64,000 bases of DNA, from contig NC_015976.1 in NCBI RefSeq assembly GCF_000283515.1, positions 2,046,001 through 2,110,000 of the forward strand, given 5' to 3'. The stretch is from Sphingobium sp. SYK-6 (GTDB taxonomy: Bacteria; Pseudomonadota; Alphaproteobacteria; Sphingomonadales; Sphingomonadaceae). A program made the translations under genes and the position numbers. This document shows, one piece after another, positions 38,147 through 48,480 of the stretch. The stretch's first letter is position 1. The number at the start of each line of letters is the position of its first letter. The notes under the pieces were generated by a model. The model had not been told where the DNA came from. It did not search any database and saw nothing but the letters and a program-made list of their open reading frames with translations.

Positions 38147-39256
38147 TCAAGTCGCCCGCCATGGCGAAACCGTCACATGAATCGCGCCCTCGATTCCTCG
38201 CCCGGCGGTGGCCAGTATCGCCTCGTGCACCTGATCGAGACCAAAATCATGGCTGCACAACAGATCGATCGGCCAGCGGGTCGATCCGATAAGTTGCAGC
38301 GCGATTTCCACCGACCGGTAACTATGACCTCGCGGCGCACGGACGGTGAGATAGCGCTTTTTGATCTCACCGATCGGCACCTGCTGGCGAAGACCGTTAA
38401 GGCTGAGCCACGCCCCCTTGGCGGACAGGCTGATCGCCTGCTCGGCAATTTCACCCGTGGGATCCCCGGTTGTGTCCACCACCACGTCGACGCCACGACC
38501 CGCAGTCTCGCGCATCACGATCGCTTCGAGATTCTCCTGCTCGACATCGACGGCGATGTCCGCGCCCAGTTGGGGGGCAAGGTCCAGACGACTGCGATCG
38601 CGCGTCATCCCGCAGATAATGACCTTTGCCGCTCCCGCGGCCTTGGCCGCGAGCGCGCAGCCCAGGCCTTGCTGCCCGGGACCGTAGACAAGGACAGTCT
38701 TACCGAGGCCGGCGCCACCGTCGAGCACTGCCCACTGGACCCCGTTTCCGAGCGGCACAGCAAGCGTGGCGTGACGCGCGTCCATGTCCGCAGGAATCCT
38801 GTGGATCACGGCGTTAGGAGCGAGATACATATATTGCGCGTTGCCGCCCCAGAGATGCGGTGGATGCTCGGCGTTGCAGGTGCCGTAGCGCAATGTGTTG
38901 AACTGGTCCTTCACGTTGAAGAAGTCTGCTTCCATGCACAGCCGAAAGTCGCCCTGCCGACACCAGTGGCAATGCCAGCAGGGCAGATATTCGTGCAGCG
39001 CTATCCGGTCTCCGACCTTAAGCCCCCAACGCTTTGCTGCCGCTTCACCCAGCTCCTCTACCGTGCCGACATTCTCGTGTCCCATAATACATGGAGCGCT
39101 GTCGGGCTTTCGGTACATTTCCGGGTCGCTGCCTCCGACGCCGGAAGCCTCGACCCGCAGGAGGCCGGCCTCCGCGCCGATAGCGGGACGTTCAAACTCG
39201 CGGATTTCCGTCTTTTCGACGTCGACCTTTACGGCGGCGCGAACCGGTGCCTTCAT
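38147..39256 (-). CDS. Zinc-type alcohol dehydrogenase with altered catalytic ligand
   Basis: Medium-chain dehydrogenase of 369 residues. The structural zinc loop CWHCHWCRQGDFRLC near residues 93-107 and GHENVGTV near 59 are present, and the nucleotide fold is near 193 (VYGPGQQGLGCALAAKAAG). The first catalytic zinc ligand is replaced: the expected G-(V/I)-C-G-S-D block reads GVGGSD, with a GGA codon. The start is 1 base past the upstream permease stop, so translation is coupled. Either it works without that ligand, uses a different metal arrangement, or has lost normal activity. Substrate unknown. Confidence 0.88.
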   Translation of the reverse strand: MKAPVRAAVKVDVEKTEIREFERPAIGAEAGLLRVEASGVGGSDPEMYRKPDSAPCIMGHENVGTVEELGEAAAKRWGLKVGDRIALHEYLPCWHCHWCRQGDFRLCMEADFFNVKDQFNTLRYGTCNAEHPPHLWGGNAQYMYLAPNAVIHRIPADMDARHATLAVPLGNGVQWAVLDGGAGLGKTVLVYGPGQQGLGCALAAKAAGAAKVIICGMTRDRSRLDLAPQLGADIAVDVEQENLEAIVMRETAGRGVDVVVDTTGDPTGEIAEQAISLSAKGAWLSLNGLRQQVPIGEIKKRYLTVRAPRGHSYRSVEIALQLIGSTRWPIDLLCSHDFGLDQVHEAILATAGRGIEGAIHVTVSPWRAT

Positions 39257-39257
39257 T

Positions 39258-40454
39258 TCAGATTTCCTTATTAATGGTCGTTGCCGGTGCGATCCGACCC
39301 GACATCAGCAGGATGGCCACCAGGATTGGCGGTATAGCGAACAGCAGGTAGAGACCCGGTCGCCCGATCCCGATCTGAAGGGCCAAACCGGCCAGCATTG
39401 GCCCAACGGTCGCGCCGAGCCGGCCGATCCCGATCGCAAGGCCTGTGCCCGCGGCGCGCACTTTTGCAGGAAAGATAAGCGGCGTGCTGGCATAGAGGCT
39501 CGTCATTGCGCCTGCCATCAACAGCCCGATCAGGGCTGCTATCATATAGATCACCCATAGATCGGTCGTTGCCCCGGCAAACAATGCGATTGCGCCGCCA
39601 AAACCGACGAAATAGAGGCCAGCCACGCGAATGAGCCCAAATCTGTCCGCGAGCGCGCCGAAAAGGAAGGGTCCTACAAGACTGGCGAGATTGACGATCG
39701 TCATCGCCGTCGCGCCGACATTCTCCGGCACGCCAATCGCGATCGTCAGCCGCGTGGTCCACAGGAGGATGAAATAGAAGCTGATCATGTTGAGGAAGAA
39801 AGCGAGGCAAATCGCGACCGTGGCAGCTCGTTGCTTAGGGCCGAACGGGCGCCATGATGTGTCATCGTCGCCGCGGGCAGGCAGGGCGCCGCGCGGCGGT
39901 TCCGGCAATGAAAAGAGATTGAAGAAGAAAACGAGGGTAGCCAGCGTGCCACCGATGACGAAGACTACGGGCCAGCCGAATTTGGCCATCAGGCCGATTG
40001 CAAAGCCCCCCGCCAGGGTGGATCCAAGTGGATAGCCGGATGAAAAGATGGCCATTACCATGTTACGTCGCTCGGGCGGCGCTATCTCCGCAACAACGGT
40101 GTTGAGCGTCGCCAAGACCCCGCCGATACCCAGGCCTGTTACCGCAAGGGCCGCAAGCAGTTGCCACACATTCCCCGCGAGCGCGGCACAGAACATGCTG
40201 ATCGCGACGAGCAAGAGCGACGCAAGCGCCACTTTCCTGCGCCCCAACCGGTCCGCGAACGGGGAGATGACAAGCGAGCCTATCATCATTCCTGCAGGGC
40301 CTGCGGCGAAAACGAGCCCCAGCATCGCTGGATCGAGATGCCACACCCGCTCGATCGCCTTGCCGATGAATGCGACCGCGACGACCCCATAGCCGTCGAC
40401 CACATTCCCGAGGATGCACCCCGTTATCGCAACTGCGCGCCCTCTTTCCCGCAA
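39258..40454 (-). CDS. MFS permease, sugar/aromatic-acid transporter-like
   Basis: Transporter of 398 residues with 12 helices. Helix 1 holds NVVDGYGVVAVAF; compared with the AAHS DGxD motif the second Asp is Gly. Motif A is SPFADRLGRRK. TTG is the likely start, with AGAGGG about 8 bases upstream; no ATG is well placed. It forms a leftward operon with the alcohol dehydrogenase (1-base gap) and then the GntR gene. Presumably imports the substrate of the dehydrogenase. Confidence 0.86.
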   Translation of the reverse strand: MRERGRAVAITGCILGNVVDGYGVVAVAFIGKAIERVWHLDPAMLGLVFAAGPAGMMIGSLVISPFADRLGRRKVALASLLLVAISMFCAALAGNVWQLLAALAVTGLGIGGVLATLNTVVAEIAPPERRNMVMAIFSSGYPLGSTLAGGFAIGLMAKFGWPVVFVIGGTLATLVFFFNLFSLPEPPRGALPARGDDDTSWRPFGPKQRAATVAICLAFFLNMISFYFILLWTTRLTIAIGVPENVGATAMTIVNLASLVGPFLFGALADRFGLIRVAGLYFVGFGGAIALFAGATTDLWVIYMIAALIGLLMAGAMTSLYASTPLIFPAKVRAAGTGLAIGIGRLGATVGPMLAGLALQIGIGRPGLYLLFAIPPILVAILLMSGRIAPATTINKEI

Positions 40455-40480
40455 AGCACAACCCTCTCATCGTATCTACT

Positions 40481-40656
40481 ATTGCCTACATTATCGTATA
40501 TTCAGCAAGTTCTATGGTCACCGCAACCGAAAAATGCAGCCGCCCCGTTCCCACGCCCTGAGGAGGAGCCTGGGCCCGTCGCGCTCATGTCCGCGACGAC
40601 CTTCTGCGCGGGCCGCCTACACTTCGATAACCCATATTGCCTAACACTATTGCATA
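40481..40656. promoter_or_regulatory. Divergent promoter region with repeated ATTGCCTA element
   Basis: Between the permease (TTG 40454, leftward) and the amidohydrolase (ATG 40702, rightward) the element ATTGCCTA followed by an A/T-rich half-site occurs at 40481-40500 and again at 40636-40656, in the same orientation. Each sits 26-46 bases from the adjacent start. This is consistent with a shared regulator, possibly the GntR protein encoded at 37438. Confidence 0.35.
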
Positions 40657-40701
40657 CTCTACTGCCAGTAGTTCCACTTTAATTCAATGGGGATCGCAGC
40701 G

Positions 40702-41541
40702 ATGCACGATTCGCACGCGCACATCATTTCTGACAATCTTGCAAAATATCCCGCAGCAAATCCCGACGATCCAAAGGTGGCGGAGGTGTTGAATGATCCC
40801 TTCCCGGCTGAGCGTCTGATCGAGGAGATGACGAGTTGCGGCGTCTCGAAGGCCCTGGTTGTGCAGCGAGGCCAAATTTATGGCTTTGACAACAGTTATG
40901 TCATCGATGCAGCCAAGGCCAGCAATGGAAAATTGAAAGCCGTCTGCAACGTCGATGTCAGCCAAAGCGCCTGCGGCGATGAAGTCAGAAAATTGCACAC
41001 CTCCGGCGCCGCCGGATTTCGGCTGATGGCGAATATCCAGGACAAGACGTTCAACTGGCTTGATGGCCCGAATGCTCCGGCTTTCTGGAGCGCTGTGTCG
41101 GATTTATGCGTCCCCGTGTGCGTGCATTTCTTTGTCTGGAACCGCGACGAAGGTTTGACACGCCTTGAAACGCTACTCGATAAGTATCCCGTTACACAGC
41201 TCGTTATAGACCATCTGACCAACGGCCCCATCGGGAATGAGGTAGACAGCGGCATCGACGATCTGGTCCGCCGCATGGGCGATCGTGCCAATGTGTCGCT
41301 CAAGTTCACATCAATCCCGCTCAACTCCCTGGCCGAGCGCCAGCTTGACGCGAGCCGCGTGCTGGACGCCTATCTCGCCATTTTTAGCGCTGACAGGTTG
41401 CTGTGGGGATCCGACGTGACCCAGTCAAAGGGGTCCTATGCTGAGATGGTTGCCCGCGGCCGCCAGGCCGTGGAGCGCTTCCCGCAAGATATCCAGACAA
41501 AGCTTCTGGAAGCCAACGTAGCACGGATCTACAACCTCTAG
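40702..41541 (+). CDS. Amidohydrolase family 2 protein, PDC-hydrolase-like
   Basis: TIM-barrel hydrolase of 279 residues with the N-terminal metal motif DSHAH near residue 3-7, a central HFF and IDHLTNGP near residue 170, and LLWGSDVTQSKG near residue 235, the usual catalytic Asp region. ATG 40702 is used because GGGGATC precedes it; an ATG 15 bases upstream has no ribosome site. The fold is that of 2-pyrone-4,6-dicarboxylate hydrolase (LigI) and related lactonases. It may open a lactone in the pathway. Divergent from the permease-dehydrogenase-GntR operon. Confidence 0.82.
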   Translation: MHDSHAHIISDNLAKYPAANPDDPKVAEVLNDPFPAERLIEEMTSCGVSKALVVQRGQIYGFDNSYVIDAAKASNGKLKAVCNVDVSQSACGDEVRKLHTSGAAGFRLMANIQDKTFNWLDGPNAPAFWSAVSDLCVPVCVHFFVWNRDEGLTRLETLLDKYPVTQLVIDHLTNGPIGNEVDSGIDDLVRRMGDRANVSLKFTSIPLNSLAERQLDASRVLDAYLAIFSADRLLWGSDVTQSKGSYAEMVARGRQAVERFPQDIQTKLLEANVARIYNL

Positions 41542-41554
41542 GAACGCAGAATGA

Positions 41555-41581
41555 GCGGTCAGGGCGCGCGCCCCTGACCGC
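41555..41581. terminator. Hairpin terminator after the amidohydrolase gene
   Basis: A 10-bp perfect stem, GCGGTCAGGG paired with CCCTGACCGC over 7 bases, starts 14 bases after the stop codon. There is no clear U-tract. Confidence 0.6.
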
Positions 41582-41804
41582 CAGACAGCGTCAGCATTGT
41601 TCAACGGATAACATGCCGGAATCGCGCGCACGGGGAACCCATCCCGGTAAGCACACTTCGCCTGACTGGGAAAGGTTGGGTAACCCTGGCGCCCCCACAT
41701 GAAGGATTTGGCCGATCCACGGTTCGGAGTGAAATCCGCACAGGGCCTCAGCCGTCCCTAGGATCGATCGCTTCTGATCGGCAATCGGTTGAATATGTCC
41801 TGCT

Positions 41805-43139
41805 TCAGTGATCGGAAACCGATCGGCTTTTGCCTTGCAGATGCTGGCGAAAAGCCACGGCCGCAACCATGATAAAGAAGGATGCGATAGCTATCTGAAG
41901 GAAGAAAGCCGTGATGCCTCCGAATTTTACAACGGCAGCCGTCACAGCGGAACTGGTTACGGCGCCAAGGCGCCCAAACCCGAATGCGAAGCCCACGCCG
42001 GAAGCCCTACTGCTTGTGGGGAATGCCTCGGCAGCAACGGGATAACTGGCCTGCAGAAGCGCGGTCAAAACAGCCCCGCTCACAACGACATAAAGGATGA
42101 TCACCCCTTCGCTGATTTCGCCCGCGACACTATAGATCCCGAGCGAAGCAAGAACGCTTACGCCCGAGAAAGTGATGAAAATCCACTTCGATCCCCACTT
42201 GTAGAGGACGAAGGACGTCGCGAGCGCACAGACGAGGCCGGCGAGATTGTATAATGTCATGACGGACGCGGCGAACTTTATGCCATAGCCGAGATCCGAG
42301 ATGACCATTGTTCCCCAATTGCCGATCGCCACCCAGGCAAACAGGGTGAAAAACACCATGAAAGCCATGATCAGCGTCGTAGTCCGATATTCGGGCCCGA
42401 ATACTGTTCGAAGCGGTCTCTTCGCCGCCGGGTCCTCTGCGGAAGTGAATTCCACATCCCCACTGAACATCATTCGCCTCGCAAGGCGGTTGAGAACACG
42501 AGCGGCGTCCGCGTGCCTTCCGCGGCCCATCAGGAACTTAGGCGATTCCGGGACCCAAAGGGACACCAAGGCGGCGATGACCAGCGGCATCGTTCCCCCT
42601 ATCAGGAAAATCGCGCGCCAACCCGGATCGGGAAGCATTTCACGAGACAGAAGCCCCGCCAGGCTGGTTCCGATCGTCGATAAGGCATAGGCGATCATCA
42701 TGATCTGTCGCCGCAATCTCCGTGGCAAGATCTCGGCCAAAAGCGCAGCCGCATTCGGCGTCATGACCCCCAGACCAAATCCGGCAAGCAGCCGCGCCAG
42801 CGCAAAGAGGAAAACGTCGGTCGCCATGGCGGAAAGAAGGGTCAGGACACCGAAAATCAGCAGGCTGACGCCGATCATCCGCCGGCGGCCGAACAGATCG
42901 CCCAGATATCCGCCGGCAAAGCCCCCGATCGCGACGCCGATCAGCGACGCCGTCAGGACAGCGCCGATCCCGCCATAACCCAGCCCGAAACTGGCATTCA
43001 CGGCAGGGGCCACGAAACCGAGGACGACGATATCGAAGCCGTCGACGATGAGCGCCAGAGCAATGACGAACGACACTGTCAGTACATGCAATGTGACCGG
43101 CGCGTCATCGAGCGCGGTGTCTATGTCGATCTTGTTCAT
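41805..43139 (-). CDS. MFS permease, AAHS type
   Basis: Transporter of 444 residues with 12 helices. Helix 1 contains IVDGFDIVVLGFVAPAV, keeping both aspartates of the DGxD motif, and motif A is GYLGDLFGRRR. RLLAGFGLGVMTPNAAALLAE marks helix 4. The start overlaps the end of the TonB receptor gene, so the two are translationally coupled. This pairing of an outer-membrane receptor with an inner-membrane permease supports a joint uptake route. Confidence 0.9.
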   Translation of the reverse strand: MNKIDIDTALDDAPVTLHVLTVSFVIALALIVDGFDIVVLGFVAPAVNASFGLGYGGIGAVLTASLIGVAIGGFAGGYLGDLFGRRRMIGVSLLIFGVLTLLSAMATDVFLFALARLLAGFGLGVMTPNAAALLAEILPRRLRRQIMMIAYALSTIGTSLAGLLSREMLPDPGWRAIFLIGGTMPLVIAALVSLWVPESPKFLMGRGRHADAARVLNRLARRMMFSGDVEFTSAEDPAAKRPLRTVFGPEYRTTTLIMAFMVFFTLFAWVAIGNWGTMVISDLGYGIKFAASVMTLYNLAGLVCALATSFVLYKWGSKWIFITFSGVSVLASLGIYSVAGEISEGVIILYVVVSGAVLTALLQASYPVAAEAFPTSSRASGVGFAFGFGRLGAVTSSAVTAAVVKFGGITAFFLQIAIASFFIMVAAVAFRQHLQGKSRSVSDH

Positions 43140-45370
43140 CAGTATTTGTACCGCAGGCGAACGCCGTAGGTCCTGGGCAACTGCGTTGTTGCCAGAACAA
43201 GACCGTCTATCCCGGAACTCTGAGCGCCCAGCGTATAGACTTCTTTATTCTCGATGTTACGCACATAAGCAGACACGTCCAGTCTCTCGCCCGCCGTCAG
43301 GTAGGCCAGCGACACGTCGCTGACATGATAGCTCTTTGTCCGTTCAACGGGGATGAAGTCAGGCGCCAGCCAATAGGGCGATGAGAAGCGCGTTTGCGCC
43401 AGCAGCGAGACGCGGGAACCGTCGGCAAGCGGGAAGTTATGCTGGAAGCTCACCCGGCCGCTCCACTTGGGAGCGCGCACAAGCTGGAAGCCGCTACAAT
43501 CCACACTCGCACTGAGCCGCGGATCGGATGGCGCGCCGAGGCGGCACCCTGTCCGGGCAGCCGTGGTGTTCGTATCATAGACGAAATCGATATATTTGGA
43601 GTCGAGATATTCGGCGTCGAACGTCAGCCTGTCATTGTCCGTCAGTAGCGCCATGATGCTCGCATCGACACCCCTTATCCGGGCAGAACCGGCGTTGGTG
43701 GTGATATTGGCGGTAGCGCCCCCGGTAACGATGCCGATGTAAGATTCCTGGCGATCCGTATAGTCCCACCAGAACGCATCGACGTTGACCTGCAGATGAT
43801 TGTCGAAAAAGCGGCTCTTCACGCCTGCCTCATAGGACGTCAGGCGTTCGGGCTTATAAGTATTCGGCGGAAGGGCGCCGAAGAAACCTCCCGCTTTGAA
43901 GCCGGTACTCACGGTCGCGTAGAGCATCACGCGGTCGGCGGCATCATATTCAACGCCGGCACGATAATTCACGGCATCAAAGGACGTATCGCCGAAAATG
44001 CGCCCGGCCGGTGTTGGATTGCCGCCAACAATCGTTTGCGACGTCCCATCGATCTTCTTCGTCTCGTAGGTGTATCGGACGCCGCCAATCGCCCGCAAGC
44101 GGTCGGTCAGACTGAGCTTACCCTCGCCGAACACTGCCCAGGTCTCGTCATCGAGCGTCGGGAAATTCCGTCTGATCTGGACAGCCCGGTTGATGGCGAA
44201 CTGACTCCAATCGGTTGACTTCTCCTTGGAATAATATCCACCAAGCACCCATTGCAGGGCCGAGGACCCATCAGACGAAAGCCTTGCCTCGATCGATTTT
44301 TGGTTGCTCGTCTGAACCTGGTCATAGGGTATCCCCGGAACATAATTCCTGTTCCGGTTCGTGCCATGGACATATCCGGGAAGGACGGTCAGAACGATAC
44401 CGTCTATCGGTCGCCATTCCGCAGTCGCGCTGAGCACCCAACTGTCCGTGTCGAGATAAACGTCGGTCCCGGGCCGGAACAGCGAATTGCTCGGATTGAG
44501 CAGGTTGAAGCGAGCGATCGACGCCGGATCAGCGGCGCCAACGAAAGAACGGCTGGAATCCACCTGTGGCAACAGCACGGGCGCTGCGCCAGTTCCACCC
44601 TGGTGGGCATAAGTCGCGCCAACGCGGAGGGAGAATTTATCGCTTGGCTGGAACATGAGTTGAAGCCTGGCGGACTGCATCTTTTCGTCGGAAAGACCAT
44701 CGCTTAGATAACCGTCGCGGGTAGTGACCTGCCCGCTCGCACGCACCGATAAATTGGGAGCGATTGCTCCGCTCACCGCAGCTGCGGCGCGCATGGCCTG
44801 AAGGTTGCCGGCCTCCATTTCCACGAAGCCGCCCAGTGCCTCCGTCGGCCGCGCGGAGATGAGATTCATCGCCCCCGCGGTCGCGTTGCGGCCATATAGG
44901 GTGCCTTGGGGTCCCTTCACCACCTCAACCCGCTCCAGGTCGAAGAACAAGCCGGGGATGGTGAAGGATCTCGGGATATAGACGCCATCCAGACTCGGAG
45001 CCACCGCAGGATCGCCGAAGGCGTTCACAGAGCGATCCCCAACGCCGCGGATATAGATCTGGAATTGCGGTCCCGAACGACCGATGGTCAGGCCCGGAAC
45101 GAGGTTAGCCAGAGCAGCGGGATCAGCGACGCCATTGCGTGAAAGCTCATCCCCTCCAACCGCCGACAGTTGCCTGGACTCCCGCTGTACGTTGACCGCT
45201 CTGCGCGATGCGGTCACGACGATATCCTGAATGCCGTTCGACTGGTCGGCGCCAGAACTGGACTCGTCCTGCCCTTCCACTGCCTGCGCGTGAGCTGGTA
45301 GCGCGATCAGCAACCCCAAGCTGGCAAAAGCAACCGATGTCCTTCGCAACACGAACCTCCCCTTTATCAT
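43139..45370 (-). CDS. TonB-dependent outer-membrane receptor
   Basis: Receptor of 743 residues. A signal peptide ends near LPAHAQA, followed by the plug start DIVVTASRRAVNVQRES, RGVGDRSVNAFGDPAVAPSLDGVY and GPQGTLYGRNATAGAMNLI. The barrel ends with PRTYGVRLRYKY. It is clearly a paralog of the receptor at 27432. The permease at 41805 is coupled to it. Likely ligand an aromatic compound of the local pathway; not proven. Its promoter region faces pdhA. Confidence 0.94.
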   Translation of the reverse strand: MIKGRFVLRRTSVAFASLGLLIALPAHAQAVEGQDESSSGADQSNGIQDIVVTASRRAVNVQRESRQLSAVGGDELSRNGVADPAALANLVPGLTIGRSGPQFQIYIRGVGDRSVNAFGDPAVAPSLDGVYIPRSFTIPGLFFDLERVEVVKGPQGTLYGRNATAGAMNLISARPTEALGGFVEMEAGNLQAMRAAAAVSGAIAPNLSVRASGQVTTRDGYLSDGLSDEKMQSARLQLMFQPSDKFSLRVGATYAHQGGTGAAPVLLPQVDSSRSFVGAADPASIARFNLLNPSNSLFRPGTDVYLDTDSWVLSATAEWRPIDGIVLTVLPGYVHGTNRNRNYVPGIPYDQVQTSNQKSIEARLSSDGSSALQWVLGGYYSKEKSTDWSQFAINRAVQIRRNFPTLDDETWAVFGEGKLSLTDRLRAIGGVRYTYETKKIDGTSQTIVGGNPTPAGRIFGDTSFDAVNYRAGVEYDAADRVMLYATVSTGFKAGGFFGALPPNTYKPERLTSYEAGVKSRFFDNHLQVNVDAFWWDYTDRQESYIGIVTGGATANITTNAGSARIRGVDASIMALLTDNDRLTFDAEYLDSKYIDFVYDTNTTAARTGCRLGAPSDPRLSASVDCSGFQLVRAPKWSGRVSFQHNFPLADGSRVSLLAQTRFSSPYWLAPDFIPVERTKSYHVSDVSLAYLTAGERLDVSAYVRNIENKEVYTLGAQSSGIDGLVLATTQLPRTYGVRLRYKY

Positions 45371-46015
45371 GATCGTAACCCGAGCATGCGCTGAAACAGC
45401 AGCGCCCCCTCAACAGCTCCTCGCCGTCCGCCAAGGCATCACAGCGCGACCCGCAATGCGGCTCGCCATGTCGCAGGACTCGCCTCGCCGACCATCGAGA
45501 TCTCGGGTGGCATCGACCGGGATCTCGATGGTTGGCGATTTGCGTTTCCGCGCATTCACACCTCCCGTCGCAGCCTTTGCGCCACCAACTGTCGATCCAG
45601 TTTGCATTTGATGCATTTTCTTTATACGATCTTGAATATCGAAGCGCCTGACAAAGCGCAACCCCCACCCGTCAAGGAACGCCGCCGGCGCGTAACGAAT
45701 GCCTTCAATTCACTCACCGATTGGCGTGGCCGCGACCACAACGCGACCTGCCATGCCCCGCAGGCTCACGCCGGTAATTCCTTGGTGGCGAAATGCGAAA
45801 CACCGCCGTTCGACCACTGGCGCCGGGCCGCCCCGGGCTCCGGCGAAAGCACCGGGCCTGTGGCTATGCGCACTATCGCCCTGATCGTCGTCAGACCGGA
45901 TCGCCAGCAATCCTCCTTCGTCCACCGAGGTCGCATGCGGCTGGCATCTCCAAAACTCTCAGTCGGTGCGCCGCGCTCTTCCCATCCGCCATCCATTACT
46001 ATTAAGGAGGGATCC
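45371..46015. other. Intergenic stretch between divergent TonB receptor and pdhA genes
   Basis: These 645 bases contain no supported gene. An in-frame upstream extension of pdhA is open to 45602 but has no family similarity or ribosome site. A TGCAT-TTG-ATGCA palindrome is at 45603-45615 and an A/T-rich patch near 45620-45640 may be a promoter. The gene's ribosome site AAGGAGGG is at 46004-46011. Confidence 0.5.
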
Positions 46016-47092
46016 TTGGTCTCCACTCGAACACGTGCTACGAAAAGAACATCGGCCAAGCCGCCTGCCGCGAGCAGTTCGCCGATCGTCGACCGCAAAC
46101 GTCCGCAGCAGCCTTCCAATTATCCGGCAAGCAAGGACGAACTCCTCGCCTTATACCGCCAGATGCTCCTCATCCGCCGATTCGAGGAAAGGGCGGGCCA
46201 GCTCTATGGTCTCGGCCTGATCGGCGGTTTCTGTCACCTCTATATTGGCCAGGAGGCGGTCGCGGTGGGCATTCAGTCGGCACTCGAACCGGGCAAGGAC
46301 AGCGTCATCACCGGCTATCGCGACCATGGCCACATGCTCGCCTATGGCATCGATCCCAAGCTCATCATGGCGGAGCTGACCGGGCGCGAGGCCGGCATTT
46401 CCAAGGGCAAGGGCGGTTCGATGCACATGTTCAGCGTCGAACATAAATTCTACGGCGGCCACGGCATCGTCGGCGCACAGGTTTCGCTGGGCGCGGGCCT
46501 TGGCTTTGCGCATAAATATAGTGGCGATGGCGGCGTGTGCGTCGCCTATTTCGGCGATGGCGCGGCCAACCAGGGCCAGGTCTATGAAAGCTTCAACATG
46601 GCCGAGCTGTGGAAGCTGCCGATCATCTTCGTGATCGAGAATAACCAATATGCCATGGGCACCAGCGTCAACCGCTCGTCGGCCGAGGATCAGCTCTATC
46701 GCCGTGGTGAGAGTTTCCGGATTCCGGGGCTTCAGGTCAACGGCATGGACGTGCTTGCGGTGCGCGGCGCGACCGAAGAGGCGCTAAAATGGGTGAAGGA
46801 TGGCAATGGGCCGATCCTGCTTGAGATGAAGACCTATCGCTATCGCGGCCATTCCATGTCCGATCCCGCCAAATATCGCTCGCGCGAGGAAGTGCAGGAG
46901 GTGCGGGAGAAGTCAGACCCCATCGAAGGCGCGAAGAAGCATCTGGAAGCCGCCGGTATCAGCGAGGAGGAACTCAAGAAGATCGATCAGGACATCCGCA
47001 AGATCGTCAGCGACGCAGCGGATTTCGCGGAAAGCTCGCCCGAACCTGAACTGAGCGAACTCTATACCGACGTGCTGGTGGAGCAATATTAA
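46016..47092 (+). CDS. pdhA: Pyruvate dehydrogenase E1 alpha subunit
   Basis: Protein of 358 residues that decarboxylates pyruvate with thiamine diphosphate as part of the E1 alpha2beta2 heterotetramer. It contains [40 protein letters not shown] and the ThDP motif [17 protein letters not shown] with [13 protein letters not shown] at 46016 is the likely start: AAGGAGGG lies 4 bases upstream; longer frames have no ribosome site. The basic, Ala/Pro/Ser-rich N-terminus is usual for alphaproteobacterial PdhA. The pdhB start overlaps its stop. May serve the pyruvate formed by the ring-cleavage pathway encoded at 52.8-57 kb. Confidence 0.95.
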   Translation: MVSTRTRATKRTSAKPPAASSSPIVDRKRPQQPSNYPASKDELLALYRQMLLIRRFEERAGQLYGLGLIGGFCHLYIGQEAVAVGIQSALEPGKDSVITGYRDHGHMLAYGIDPKLIMAELTGREAGISKGKGGSMHMFSVEHKFYGGHGIVGAQVSLGAGLGFAHKYSGDGGVCVAYFGDGAANQGQVYESFNMAELWKLPIIFVIENNQYAMGTSVNRSSAEDQLYRRGESFRIPGLQVNGMDVLAVRGATEEALKWVKDGNGPILLEMKTYRYRGHSMSDPAKYRSREEVQEVREKSDPIEGAKKHLEAAGISEEELKKIDQDIRKIVSDAADFAESSPEPELSELYTDVLVEQY

Positions 47093-48480
47093 TGGGTATC
47101 GAAATCAAGATGCCGGCGCTGTCGCCGACTATGGAGGAAGGCACGCTGGCCAAGTGGCTGGTGAAGGAAGGCGATGAGGTGCGGTCCGGCGACATATTGG
47201 CCGAGATTGAGACCGACAAGGCGACGATGGAATTCGAAGCAGTCGATGAAGGCAAGATTGGCAAGATCGTCGTGGCCGAAGGGACCGAAGGGGTGAAGGT
47301 TGGAACCGTCCTCGCCGAAATGGCGGGCGAGGGCGGCGAAAGCGCAAAAGCCGCGCCCAAGGCGGAGGAGAGCGCGCCGCCTGCCAAATCCGATGCCGCG
47401 CCTGAAGCGTCGAAGAAGGCGGAAAGCGGCACAACCAAACTCGCCACGCAGGCGCAGGCGACCATTGCCGACCCGGACCTGCCCGAAGGCACTGAATATG
47501 TGAAGACGACGGTGCGTGAGGCGCTGCGCGACGCGATGGCGGAGGAAATGCGCGCGGACGAGCGCGTCTTCGTGATGGGCGAGGAAGTGGCCGAATATCA
47601 GGGCGCCTACAAGGTGACTCAGGGCCTGCTGGAGGAGTTCGGCGCCAGGCGCGTAATCGACACGCCGATCACCGAATATGGCTTTGCCGGTATCGGTGCG
47701 GGTGCGGCGATGGGCGGCCTGAAGCCCATTGTCGAGTTCATGACGTTCAACTTCGCCATGCAGGCTATCGACCACATCATCAACTCGGCGGCCAAGACTA
47801 ATTATATGTCCGGCGGCCAGATGCGCTGCCCCATCGTGTTCCGCGGCCCCAATGGCGCCGCGAGTCGCGTGGGCGCGCAGCACAGCCAGAACTATGGCCC
47901 CTGGTACGCGGCGGTGCCCGGCCTGATCGTGATCGCGCCCTATGACTCGGCCGATGCGAAGGGCCTGCTGAAGGCGGCGATCCGCTGCCCCGATCCGGTG
48001 GTGTTCCTAGAGAACGAGCTTCTCTATGGCCGCAGCTTCGAAGTGCCCAAGCTGGACGACTACGTCCTGCCGATCGGCAAGGCGCGGATCATGCGCGAGG
48101 GCAAGGACGTGACGCTGGTCAGCTATTCGATCGGCGTGGGCGTGGCGCTGGAAGCGGCCGAAGCGCTGGCGGGCGAGGGGATCGAGGCGGAGGTCATCGA
48201 CCTGCGCACGCTCCGCCCGCTCGACACCGCGACGGTGCTCCAGAGCCTCAGGAAGACCAACCGCCTGGTGGTGGTCGAGGAAGGCTGGCCGGTCTGCTCG
48301 ATCGCTTCCGAAATCGCTGCGGTGGTGATGGAACAGGGCTTCGACGACCTCGACGCCCCGGTGCTGCGCGTCACCAACGAGGACGTGCCGCTGCCCTATG
48401 CCGCGAACCTCGAAAAAGCCGCACTCATCGACGCCGGACGCGTCGTCGAGGCGGTCAAAAGCGTATCCTACAGGAAGTGA
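47092..48480 (+). CDS. pdhB: Pyruvate dehydrogenase E1 beta subunit with N-terminal lipoyl domain
   Basis: Protein of 462 residues. The N-terminal lipoyl domain carries the lipoylated lysine K43 in [12 protein letters not shown]. An Ala/Pro/Glu-rich linker (about 85-130) leads to the catalytic part, from [15 protein letters not shown] to [17 protein letters not shown], with [19 protein letters not shown] near 200. The stop of pdhA and the start of pdhB overlap (TAATG). This domain order is normal in Alphaproteobacteria. In this operon the lipoyl domain may matter more, since the partner E2 has none. Confidence 0.95.
   Translation: MGIEIKMPALSPTMEEGTLAKWLVKEGDEVRSGDILAEIETDKATMEFEAVDEGKIGKIVVAEGTEGVKVGTVLAEMAGEGGESAKAAPKAEESAPPAKSDAAPEASKKAESGTTKLATQAQATIADPDLPEGTEYVKTTVREALRDAMAEEMRADERVFVMGEEVAEYQGAYKVTQGLLEEFGARRVIDTPITEYGFAGIGAGAAMGGLKPIVEFMTFNFAMQAIDHIINSAAKTNYMSGGQMRCPIVFRGPNGAASRVGAQHSQNYGPWYAAVPGLIVIAPYDSADAKGLLKAAIRCPDPVVFLENELLYGRSFEVPKLDDYVLPIGKARIMREGKDVTLVSYSIGVGVALEAAEALAGEGIEAEVIDLRTLRPLDTATVLQSLRKTNRLVVVEEGWPVCSIASEIAAVVMEQGFDDLDAPVLRVTNEDVPLPYAANLEKAALIDAGRVVEAVKSVSYRK

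Noticed and set aside
38030-39274. A 414-codon open frame on the plus strand over the alcohol dehydrogenase gene
   Set aside because: Antisense shadow of a well-supported dehydrogenase with no motifs of its own.
45602-46015. N-terminal extension of pdhA by about 138 codons
   Set aside because: It has no similarity to E1 alpha proteins, and a strong ribosome site supports TTG 46016.
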